Source: Hericium rajendrae (lineage: Eukaryota > Basidiomycota > Agaricomycetes > Russulales > Hericiaceae). From it: a stretch of 64,000 bases of DNA. This document shows, in pieces, positions 40,415-50,900 of the stretch. The notes beneath the pieces were generated by a model that saw nothing but the letters and a program-made list of their open reading frames with translations, had not been told where the DNA came from and did not search any database. Position numbers and translations under genes: made by a program. The DNA is taken from contig CM065891.1 of NCBI GenBank assembly GCA_033439255.1, positions 186,001 to 250,000 on the forward strand. Direction: 5' to 3'. Position 1 is the stretch's first letter. Each line of letters begins with the position of its first letter.

Positions 40415-41112
40415 CTTTTTTGCGTTGCCGATCTCTCCATTAACTTGGTAGGGACTGTAGGCTTCTAGCAGGTTAGGTGATCACACTGTTCGCTCCGTTG
40501 TGGCGTCAGTTTTGCACCGATTCCTATCGTTTTGGCATCGTTCGAACCGCGCAGATCGTACCTTTCGAACGTTGCCCCACACGCGAGGATTGGATGGGCA
40601 GAAGTTGCGGAGCCGTCGGGTTTTTGGAAGGTGATGGAAAATTAGTGATTGGGCGATAACTCGGGATCGAAGGCACGTAATATGTTCATCTTAGGCTCGT
40701 TCGAAAGCGTCACTCCGCAGCTTTCGATCGGTCCATCATACGTGTCAATCGGCCCACCCATCGTCGCGCGGCGATGTAATCATTGCTCCCATCCTCCTCC
40801 TCCCAGCTCTTCCTGTATCTCCACCAATTCTCCACCATTTCCCTTGTTCCAGGGCTCGTTCTATTCGCGTTCATCAGCCCTTTCACGCCATTCCAAGGTT
40901 TCGATGCTATCTGAAGTCTTCCATACCCGGTCGTACGATGTTTCACTGCCTCCGCAGCCTACCTTGCAGCAGAACCCTCGGGGGCCACCTCTGCTGTGCA
41001 GTTGCTTGCAACTCCGTGAAGATTGTCCATATTACCCCTTTCCTTGCAGTACTGCCATCATACTGCCCCTCCTTCAACTTCTCGCTCGACACCGCTATCG
41101 TCCTGGACATTA
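40415..41112 (+). other. interior of the TRIM-like element, left of mariner
   Basis: About 700 bp with no recognisable gene. A clear primer-binding site was not found right after the LTR. CT-rich around 40785-40860. Confidence 0.45.
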
Positions 41113-41145
41113 CAGTGCTTTGCATATCAGTCTGCAGTCGACGCG
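41113..41145 (+). repeat. left terminal inverted repeat of the mariner
   Basis: 33 bp, starting CAGTGCTTTG and ending GTCGACGCG; exact inverse of 45011-45043. Confidence 0.92.
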
Positions 41146-41244
41146 TCAAGAATTCTGTTTGTGGTAGCCAAATAGTCACATTCTGTCACATATTAATCAC
41201 GGCGACCGTAGAAGTTGTGTACTGTATCTTCGACTCTAAGTATC

Positions 41245-42329
41245 ATGGCTCCTGAGCTCTCGCAAGAAACGCGTGAGCGGATCATCTACTGGAGAGTCGT
41301 GCTTCAGAAATCACCCGCTGAAATTTCTGTTCTTGCAGGGTGTTCAGTGCAAACTATATACAATGTCCTCAGCCTTCATCGTGACTACGGGACCGTTAAC
41401 AACCCATTTGCGCGTCCTCCAGGCCGTCCACGGACACTTGACACGGGCGATACCAATTACATTTCCTCGATCCTTGCTGCCAACCCCACCCTCTATCTCG
41501 ATGAAATACAGAGTAGCCTTTTCCGTGCACGACATGCAGATGCTTCTATTGCCACAATCTCGCGTGCTATACGGCACATGGCCATGACACACAAACAAAT
41601 ATCTAAATCAGCTTTGGAGCGGAACGAACTTCTTCGCGCTACCTGGCAAGCTGAGTATGGAGACATACCAGCACATTACTTTGTCTGGCTAGACGAGTCC
41701 AGCGTAGACGATATCACCAATCAGCGTCAGGAAGGGTGGGGTTCTCTTGGACGGGCATGTGTTCGCCGGGCAACTTTTCTACGAGGACAGCGTTATTCGG
41801 TCCTCCCTGCTTTGACATATGAGGGTATCACTGCATTAGATATTTTTGAGGGCTCTGTTACGAAGGAGAAATTTATACAATTCCTGGAGGCTGAACTGGT
41901 ATGCAGGATTTGCGAAAACCATTATACTGATACTGACAAATTTTTGTTCATAGGCACCTCAGCTTTCGCCATACCCGGGCATGCGAAGTGTTGTCGTGCT
42001 GGACAATTGTGCCATTCATCATGACGAAGAAGTTCGCAGAATTGTTGAAGATGAATGTGGTAAATCAGTATTCAAGTTTTTGGCCTTCGTTCTCTAGCGG
42101 GCTAACTTAAATATGCATAGGCGCGAAGTTGATTTATTTACCACCATACTCGCCGGATTTCAATCCAATAGAACAAGCATTTCATTCCGTCAAGTCTTGG
42201 CTTCGACGCCACGAATCGGACGCTATTCGCACCGAGGTGAGACCATGGTTAATTGAGCAGGCTGCCGCATCTGTATCAAGGGAGAGTGCAGAGGGGTGGA
42301 TTGTCAATTGTGGATACTCATTTGTCTAA
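41245..42329 (+). CDS. Tc1/mariner-type DDE transposase
   Basis: Three exons (41245-41898, 41954-42059, 42121-42329) with 55- and 61-bp introns join in frame to 322 residues, a normal length for the family. The N-terminal half has two helix-turn-helix-like parts (LAGCSVQTIYNVLSLH; ARHADASIATISRAIRHM) that would bind the terminal repeats. The DDE_3 catalytic core shows VWLDESS, VVVLDNCAIHH and YSPDFNPIEQ, giving the D, D and E residues with 35 residues between the last two. No disabling change was seen. The enzyme cuts and pastes the element at TA sites in the nucleus. The start is the first ATG, 132 bp inside the terminal repeat. Confidence 0.9.
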
Positions 42330-42386
42330 GTCTATCTATGAATCTATGAATCTCGCGCAGCCAAAACAACATCTAAGATTAGCCGT

Positions 42387-44357
42387 TTAGTCATAATCGA
42401 GGCGACGACGTTTTCCTACAAAATAAGCCTGCTTCTCTTCGAAGCGGGCAGCCCAACCTTTACAAAACCCCTGAAACTTAATCACTTGTCCTTCAGTTGC
42501 ACCCGTCAATTCACAAAGACGATGAACAGATACTGCGGGTATGACGTCTGGCATGAAGTCAACAGAAGCAAGGGCGACTTGAGAACCAGTGAGATCCATG
42601 CCTTTTGCATCAGCAAAGTCTTCTAGGCAGGTGCGAAGCTCAAGACCAGGCTTCGGAGGTGGCGAAAGGGGCATGGCATAGATGCGTGATCGGGTAGGAG
42701 TTCGGGGCATCTGCGGTGAAGGAGAGCATCTGCGCTTGTTGTCACTACTAAGGTTGCTGAGAATCGCAGCCATGAGCAGTTGCGACGTGTCGCTCTGCGA
42801 TGCCGTGGCCGGCGCGAGGGCTGCTTGAGGGCCAGAGCGGCCACGGGGCTTCGTAGTTATCAGGCGGCCATCACGGGCACCGTCAAACTCGAGGTTGTTG
42901 GGAGGATCATGCTTTGTCGCGTCGTGCGCAGCCTGTCGGTTTTGTAATTATTGGTGCAGCCACAAAGTAGAACTTTTTTACTTACAATGGCAGCAGCCCA
43001 GAACTTAAGCCTTCGTGCGTTCAGCCCGATGTGATCTCCATTTGGTGATATATAGCAGTGGCCAGGTTCTCCATGTTCACCGAGATGCTGTTGGCACACC
43101 CACTTTTGCTTCAGCTCAAGGATGATAGGCCCATGTAATTGCGCTTCATTACTGAAGTGATCGACATTGGGAACCTGTCATATTATATCAGCACAACAAA
43201 AAACCAGTACTGCGCAAAAGAGACCTACCCGCGTCCCGTATGCCAGTTCAGTGAATCCACCATCATCAGCGAGCACCGGAAGCTAGCCACAGTGTTAGGA
43301 CATGACATTCCACGGAGCACAAAAACATACCTGCAGTTTGCGAATACGATACCCATCCATACTATCAGTATTGAACTCGACAGATACAGCACAGGTACGC
43401 CGGTTCTTCTGCATGAGTGTAACTAGCGCAAGCGCAAAGTCACGGTCATTTTCTATTGTCAATGCGCCTGCTTTTCTACCACTGCCGACGAATTAAGTAG
43501 ACTTGTTTACGAGTCTAATGATATATATACTTACTTGGACCCAGTCCACCAAAGTCTGAAGTCCGGCCCAGCGTGGACTCCAGGACTGTATTGACTATCG
43601 AGATCGTGGACACGTAGGAAAGCCTTGATAAAATCCACACGCGAGATGCCGTCCATCTTGATGTATTCGAACTTGGTTGTCGTTGTTGGCTTCTTCTTCG
43701 GGGCCGTCTTCGCACCTCGAGCAGCGCGCGTCTCGTCGACAACCGAAAATGCATGTGTCACATATACGAGGTGACCGGCGTTCTCAAGAGCTAACAACAA
43801 TCAGAATAATCAAACGAGTAAAAGAAAAACTTACGAGTCTTCTCAGCAGTGCCCACAGTCACTGCCTTAACACCATCAGCAAGTCCGACTATAACAACAT
43901 GCTACATTAGCAATTCGAACGGCACGATAAGGAGCGTAGTCGCCACTCACCGGGCCCGCCTTGAGCTGCAGGCGCTGGTACACCTCCGTCCCTGGCGAGA
44001 TTTGCACCTTCGCCTTCTTGAACGGGTGTCTGCGCCCGGGGGATTGCGACGCCAGCATTTGCGGCCGCTTGAATGGCATCTTGAATCGAGGCGGCAGTGG
44101 GGTAGAAACGAGGTGGATTGACGCCTCCATCTGTATATATTTTACGATCAGATGCCAATACAGTAATTCAGAAGATAAGCTGACTTACCGACCCAGGCAG
44201 GGTTGCGCAACCAGCCCGCAGACGGGAGAGGGACATTCTCCTTGCCTCTCGAGGTAGGTTGAGCAGGAGCAGGAGCAGCAAGGTCCTTCTGCTTCTCAGC
44301 AGAATTACCTGGAGCATTGCTCGGGCGAGCAGGAATACGGATGGTGAGAGGAGCCAT
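42387..44357 (-). CDS. multi-exon passenger gene inside the mariner
   Basis: About eight exons read from the ATG near 44357 (MAPLTIRIPARPSNAP) to the stop at 42387. Introns have standard donors (GTAAGTCAGC, GTGAGTGGCG, GTAAGTATAT, GTAGGTCTC, GTAAGTAAAA), and those tested join in phase. Parts in order: a Pro/Ala-rich N-terminus; a segment with AGHLVYVTHAFSVVDE and GPDFRLWWTGSK; one with AVSVEFNTDSMDGYRIRKLQ; the stretch KWVCQQHLGEHGEPGHCYI followed by GLNARRLKFWAAAI; a Ser/Pro-rich linker; and a C-terminal helical SAM-like part (VHRLCELTGATEGQVIKFQ). Related proteins occur widely in agaricomycetes from memory. Function unknown; the cysteines and histidines hint at metal binding. Confidence 0.75.
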
Positions 44358-45010
44358 TGAGAGATGCAAACAGAGGAGATTGTTGAGGTCGAAGAACGTA
44401 GAGATGCTGATGTGGAGAGCGCATCGAAAGCCTGAATTTATAGATTTTTTCCTCACCTGCCGCCGCGTCCGGCAGTTGCATAGAGACACGAGAAATGAGA
44501 TTAAAGATGAACCAGAACGTACCACAGACAGAGGGCATTGGGCCGGAGGACTGACAATGGGGAAAGTGCTGCGGATATGCATATTTTTGTCCTTGCAGCC
44601 TTGGCTGGATCAGCGCATCCCTATCCGAAGTGAGATTCTGGACTCTCAGAACCAACAAAATACAAATCTAGAGCAGGCATACCAGCTGAGTAAAGCACGC
44701 TGGAAACGAGGGTGTCGAAACTAGAATGAGTCGGCTATGGATTCAGCAACAGTCAATCACAATATGGAAATGAGAGGGATAAGCGATGAAGCTCGGCTTC
44801 AGGTAGTATTGCTGGTCCTTGTCTATGCTCGAAGGACTACCGCACACGCACACATGCAGAAAAGTAAGCAGATCGCCCGCTTGAGGACCGCGACAAGAGC
44901 TGCAATGACAAGTACTGAAAGCGAGACGATGGCGGCAAACTTGGACGCGCGTTGATAGGTTTCGGAGTTCGAAAATGTCACGCTTTGGTCCGAACAAACA
45001 AAGATCTCAG

Positions 45011-45043
45011 CGCGTCGACTGCAGACTGATATGCAAAGCACTG
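45011..45043 (-). repeat. right terminal inverted repeat of the mariner
   Basis: 33 bp, exact inverse of 41113-41145, followed by TA. Confidence 0.92.
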
Positions 45044-45045
45044 TA

Positions 45046-45368
45046 TCCCTACACACCTCTCTTTGGACGTGGTCATGGTTCTTGGGGGCCTTGATCGAGT
45101 AGTATTTCTCTCTACGCGCCCCGCCATGTGCCCCCATATTGGCTGCCGACTATATTGGCAGGTGAGGTTTTGGTTGCATTCTTGTGCAGCGCTCGTTGCG
45201 ATCGCACAGGAGTGTTTGGAGAATCTTGGTTGGTCTTTATCTTTTGGATATGCTCATAATATCCAGGAACTCCCATGCTTGCTCTTCATCCTTATCCATT
45301 CATCCTATCCTTTCATCACTCTCGTCTCTGTTTCTTGTGGACTCGGGATCATGTCCAGAGGGGGAGGG
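45046..45368 (+). other. interior of the TRIM-like element, right of mariner
   Basis: About 320 bp without coding signal, ending in the purine tract before the LTR. Confidence 0.45.
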
Positions 45369-45539
45369 TGTAAGAGGTCTAGGGTTAGGGTCAAGAGATT
45401 CAGAAGCGGAAGGGCTTGATTATGTAACAGTAGTCACTTCATCCTCTTACTGTCATCGTAGCTGTTAGTTTTCCCTATAGAGTGGATTCCAACGCAGCTC
45501 GACAGGTGTGACTCAACCTTCACCCCCATCTCCCTTACA
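45369..45539 (+). repeat. right LTR of the TRIM-like element
   Basis: 171 bp, preceded by a purine tract and followed by the GTACT duplication. Confidence 0.88.
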
Positions 45540-46177
45540 GTACTGCTCCGAGTCGTTGGCATAAAGCAGGAAGCTGACCAGTCGCCTACAATAGAAGGAG
45601 ATTACTCATATATATAATGAAACAGGATAATATACTTACTTGGCATACTTGGACAAAGTTGGGAACTCTGAGACGAGCTCGGTATGAACGTCGTCAGCGG
45701 AAAGACTTTGAAAAGTGTTAGGCGCTTCATTGGTGGCGCTGGCGCTGCCAGTGGCGGCGACCTCGTGCAGCTGTTTGTTGGTGTTGATATCGGCGCTCGC
45801 GCCCGCTTCTGTAGGAGTTGGTCAACATGCAGAGATTCACTTCGCTGACGCTTACCTGCTTCTGCAGAAGGCTCCTCGATGTTCTTTTCCTTTTCTTTTC
45901 CTTTCCCCTTATCTTCATGCTCGCTTGCTCTAGGAGAAGGATCGTGTGAACGGGACTTCGAGATAACTTAGTGAAGGTACGAACAAGGTTTCATGCGAGC
46001 TAGCGTCGTCCTCATTGCCATGAATTTCCACTTGATTAAGGCTGCACAATATAATGAGTTTTGCATAGGAATTTATAAAAGGAAAATGACTTACCGACGC
46101 CTTTTATCGTCCTTTTCTGCCTTTGAATCTCCTCCCGTTATATTCGCGAGTTTGCGACGAGTGGACGAGGAAGACAT
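45540..46177 (-). pseudogene. 5' exons of the gene split by two mobile elements
   Basis: Starts at the ATG complementary to 46177-46175 (MSSSSTRRKLANITGGDSKA), followed by a 53-bp intron with GTAAGT donor (46094-46042). Further exons rich in Glu, Lys and Ala (EHEDKGKGKEKEKNIEEP; ADDVHTELVSEFPTLSKYAK) end with LVSFLLYANDSEQY at the GTACT duplication. The N-terminus is charged and probably disordered; no localisation signal is evident. The gene diverges from the plus-strand gene at 46361, leaving about 180 bp for a shared promoter. Confidence 0.55.
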
Positions 46178-46360
46178 CGCGCTATGCTTGACGCAAGGGC
46201 AGAGGGAAGGTAGGTAGATGATGGTGATTAAGGAATAATAATGGGACGCGGCAAGGCGGGCGAGCTGATTTCTGCTTGGGCGTAACTTGATCTGCGGTCA
46301 GAATTTGTGTCCGCTTCCTTATTCCACTATGCGTCCATCTTACATATTTTTCAGGAGCGT

Positions 46361-47896
46361 ATGACCACCTTTTTCGGCCATATGATGTCAAGTGAACACC
46401 GTCCCCGAAAGCCAGACGTGTCTGTCGATCGACGGCGGGATTTGAAGGAAGAATACAGAGAGATTTTGAAGCAGTATAGCCGGTTCCACCTTGTAGTTGC
46501 ACGTCTCCGCAAGGAATATCTCTATCATATAATGTCTTTTGTTCAAAGTACGTGCATGCTACCATGAAATTTCGCGTAAATTTAACCATGGAATAGTGCT
46601 GGATGGAACCGCGCTCGTCCAGGATTCTATCCCTGGCAACATCACTTGATTTGCGCACGATCATCATGAATTTCCCGCAATGGACGATAGGAAGATAGTA
46701 CCTCTGACATTCGACGACATGCTGAACTGGGCATATGTCGCTCCGAACATAGGAAGCGAGGATCTCTCGCATCAGCATACTCTCTTCCATTATCCGTGCC
46801 CGGGAGAGGACCATCACGTTAAAGCCAGTATTCGGGGGTTTGGCTTCCTCGAAGATCATAATTTGCATCCAGCCAGAAACTGGGACAGGTCAGTCATATA
46901 ATTCTCTGCGAGTACTTGTCCTGATTATGATTATTGTTTTTCTTTCCTAGGACGGAAGGCAATGCCTGCAAGGCGAATGCCTTCCTTATCTTGGAATCGG
47001 GTCGGTTCCCTGCTCAATTCGAAGCCATGGTTCATGCAGTTGTCAACATCAAGACCCTTGTTCATCGGTATACGTACAACGGAGGTCCTCAATTTTCCGA
47101 TGAAATGCCTGCCAATATGCATTCTCTCTACTTTCGGCATCGCTCCTTCACCAAGGTAAGTACAATTGAATTTATAAATATGTCTTTATATTTATCGTAA
47201 GATAGGTGCTCGGCATGGATCCGAAACCTCCGTCTGTTCTATCTGTCGCTGAAGATTCCGATTGCCGAGCCGCGGCCATGGCTGGAAAGTGGCGCGTAGT
47301 GGATCGAATTGCATTTGGTATTCGCCAGTCGGACAGTACAGTTGTCCCAGCAAGCCGCCTCAATTTTGCTCGAGGCGACTTCATCAGTATTCTATTCACT
47401 TTCGATATAGCGTCTTTCACGGGCCACGATGGAATCCCTCGTACTCATGTGCATTTATGTCCGGAACAAGTTGTCCGATTATGCCAAGGAACAGAAGTCA
47501 ACAACGTGTGTTTTTGCCTGCGTTTTGTATCCGAATTATTGATCATTTCTCTAGGTCTTTGCCGTTCAGCCTTTGGTACCCGCGCTACCATCTCAAGCGG
47601 TTCATTTGCTGGACACGGCATTCCTCCCTATGCAACAGGGATCATATATTGAAGGAGCTGACGATTTTGCAGACGAAGGAGGTTATATTGAAGATGTCGG
47701 CGAGCCTTCTGTGCAAGGGACTTCTACAGAAGGTGCAGGAGACGGGAAAGAGGCGGTCAATCCTCATGTGCTCTTGCCCGAAGAAGATGCAACTGTCATC
47801 AATAATGCGGCCACTGCAAATCAACTTGCATATGAAGGTGAAGCTATGGATGATGAGCCAGCCGCTGACGGCGAGCATCTCATTGAAAATATGTGA
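46361..47896 (+). pseudogene. five-exon gene of unknown function beside the Helitron
   Basis: Exons 46361-46547, 46597-46888, 46951-47155, 47206-47505 and 47555-47896 join in phase, with 49-62 bp introns. One in-frame TGA lies at 46647-46649; TCGA to TTGA would explain it as C-to-T at CpG. The protein (about 440 codons) has a helical N-terminus, a central region with GFGFLEDHNLHPARNWDR and FRHRSFTKVLGMDP, a segment WRVVDRIAFGIRQSDSTVVP, and an acidic tail. It ends 20 bp from the Helitron helicase stop on the other strand, so it may be the Helitron's second gene. The start may lie further upstream. Confidence 0.6.
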
Positions 47897-47916
47897 TTTT
47901 GTCCGTTTCCTTTATC

Positions 47917-50900
47917 TCAATGCTCGTGTTCCAGTGTCCATCTGTCATATGTATTATAGGATAACATTTGAAGTCTTGTAAATTCTGTATGATATTCATG
48001 AGATAATGCCTGAGAAATTTTACTGGGAGGGAACCAGCGAAGGATTGCCACGCCTTCGAGCGTCTTTACTCGGGACAGCATAACGTAAAGGCTCTGCAGA
48101 GAACGGCATCCAGCAATATCCACTATGGCTCTTTCTAAAGATCGGCCCTAGCTCTTATAGTCAGTATAAGAATATGCGGGAAGCAAAGGTATTTGTTTTC
48201 TCGAAATATTGATTTCAGCAGACCGACTGACTTTGTATTTAAATCTCGTATCGACAGGAAAGATAGGTACTACATCTTCACCCAGCCCTTCAAAGTGCAG
48301 TCCACATCCGGGTACTCGAACGTACACACATCTGGCTAGTTGAACTCCATCCTCTGCGACGTCAGTCTTAATCTGTTCGATGATACCTTCGCATCCATTG
48401 ACTATTCCATGAGAGATGTCTATGTTTTCGGTCAGCATGATGGGCATGCCAACAAACATAGGTAATTCGCCCAGAGCATCTTTACTTACGGAAGATCTGA
48501 CTTTTCTTATCTTAGTCGCGAGTTCTCCAGTCACAATTTTCCTTTTCCGTTTGTCTATGGCGTGAAAAATTTCACAAGAACGTCCACATTTTTTAGCACG
48601 AGAGATGGCCATATTGCGATTCACTGCGTCTCGGATGCGCTTGTCTGCAACTATGATTGGTGCGTTTTCAAAAGGCTTCATCTCCTCAGGCCTACGGTCT
48701 CTGATAACATTGACTAATCTTCCAGTCAAAGTCTCGTAGTCTGAAGGGCATGCAGGTCTACTTTCTTGATCATTAGTGGCCTTTCCTTCCCGAACTCGAC
48801 CAACCAAACTTGCATAAGGAAGATCTGCTTCCTGCCTAACATTCTTTTTCAATTCAACTACTGTATTTACTTGTCGCCAAAGGTGAGCGCCATGTAAAGC
48901 ATTTTGCCCGTTCAGAGTCTGACCTTGATTTTTTGTAATTTTCGTGACAAGATCATGAGAAAACAATGACTTCGCCTGTACTGGTCGAAGTTGTCCAAAA
49001 TCTCCCGTAAATATTACATTCACGCCCCCGAACGGCAAGTCACATGTGCCAGGTTGCCAGCCTTTAGCTTCAGCGATTCGAGCAGATATCTGACTAAGGA
49101 ATAATGCAGAAACCATCGAGATTTCGTCGATAACAAGATATTGGATGTCCTTCCAAATCTTCGTCAAGTCATCCGTCTTAATTTTATTTTTAAATTTCAG
49201 CAGAAACGTCAATGCATGAATAGTAAACCCCTGGATGAGGACGGCAGCGATGCCCGTAGGTGCACTTAACAATAGCTTCTTTGAGTTTTCCATACGTTTG
49301 AACAGCTCTACTATAGTCTTGATGACGTGACTCTTGCCCGTTCCTCCTACTCCTGCGACGTACATCAACAGTTGCTGCATATTGCCTGATATTATATGTT
49401 CGGCCACAATTCTAACTGCCATTTCTTGTTCGGGATTTCCAAGGACATTCATGTCCCTCAACAAGTCTTCAATTATGATATCTTCCGGTGAGGACACATC
49501 CCTCAAATCACCAGTTGAATTTTCGCCACTAATCTGTACACCCTGATCTTGTCTTAGTCTCTCTATGCCCACCGACGGCTCAAATGCTCTAGAAGGTCCA
49601 TTACGATTTGGATCATGGCCGTTTGCTGACGGTTGTTGAGTTTTAGGTCTTTTATTGCTCTTGTAAGCTTTCATAAGACGTTGCTGTTCATGCATCTGAT
49701 TATCAGACACATTGTATTTATCCATCGCAGGTGCAGATGATGTTCTATCGCCACGCTCATTGTACGTTGAAAACAGTCCAGCGCGATCGAGGACATCTAG
49801 AGACTGAGAAACTCTAGCGTCAATCACATAATTCGCAGAATCAATGCGAGGTTCGTCCCCATCTGTATCTAGTCCTTCTAAGTTCGGTAAAATTGGAATA
49901 CCATCAGTTTCAGTATTTAAAATTTCAGTGTCCTCAGCCTCATCATAAAGACCTCTTGAAGCAGCCGTATCAACAGTGTCTAAAAGACCGTCGACCTCCC
50001 CTCACTTTCGAGCTTCGTCATAAGCCACTCTAGCATCCTTACATTCATTCTCGGCTGCAATATTCTCCATCACTTGTTCCATATTTGGTGCGAACGTAGT
50101 TCTATGAAATGCGGCAGTCCATGACTCATGCTCGGTCTTTAAATCATTAACTTGACGCCAAGGTTTAAACAATAAAAGCATAGCTCGACACCATCGATCC
50201 CTTTCTTCTTCATCTCTATCTGCTCTAGGAATTGACGGACCCAGATAAAGCGGCGTCACTGGTGTCCGCCGAAGATGACAGACGTGCGTCTTGAATTGAG
50301 GATGATCCTCACTACAAAACGTAACTCGATCTGCACGTGAATATCCACGTCTAGGCTGATGAACATTCGTACGGCCGTTTTCACTATTCATGGTGGTCTT
50401 CTCCACTAAAGATACATATTGCCAGACACTCAACGACTGAAATCGTGGTTGAGTACTGCGATATCTATAATCGAGCAACAAACTCGAGCCGGTCATCCTG
50501 CCACTCGAAACTCTGAGGGTCACGTTGTGATCCAAATCATCTGTAAGCAAATCAGTAGGATCAACTTCCATACGTTCCTCCTGCATCCCGTCTACAGCTG
50601 CATCTGCCGCATTTTGTGCATCAATAACCGTTTCAAGGTCAATACCTTCAGCGCTTTCATCATTTTCTTCATCATTGACGTGGACTTCCATATCTAGTCC
50701 GCCATCGCCATCATCAAAGTCCGGAATATCCCACGAGCCCGACTCTGCTTGGTGAAGGAACCGATCTAATTCACCGTAATAAAGAGTGCGAAAAGTATCA
50801 CTAGTATAATTATCTCCTCCACCGAGTAAGTAAGCCATAACCTGCTGTTGAGATAATTCTAATCTACCCATCATCGCGTTTACGACCTTAACAATCAAAC

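Larger units (their letters stand above)
41113..45043. mobile_element. Tc1/mariner DNA transposon with two genes
   Basis: Ends CAGTGCTTTGCATATCAG..., with a perfect 33-bp terminal inverted repeat that becomes degenerate further in. The element is flanked by TA on both sides (41111-41112, 45044-45045). At 3,931 bp it is far longer than a usual mariner because it holds both a transposase gene (plus) and a second, multi-exon gene (minus) tail to tail. Both look intact, so the copy may be recent and active. It sits inside the TRIM-like element. Confidence 0.9.
40244..45539 (+). mobile_element. TRIM-like miniature LTR element carrying a mariner insertion
   Basis: Two 171-bp LTRs (40244-40414, 45369-45539), identical as far as I can read, begin TGTAAGAG and end CCCTTACA. 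The outer flanks carry the 5-bp duplication GTACT (40239-40243, 45540-45544). A purine tract CCAGAGGGGGAGGG precedes the right LTR, giving plus orientation. After removing the nested mariner, only about 1.0 kb of interior remains and it has no gag or pol motif. This is the form of terminal-repeat retrotransposons in miniature. Identical LTRs point to a recent insertion. Confidence 0.8.

Noticed and set aside
46182-46868. 228-codon minus frame
   Set aside because: Overlaps the plus-strand exons whose introns and coding sense are convincing; treated as a shadow.
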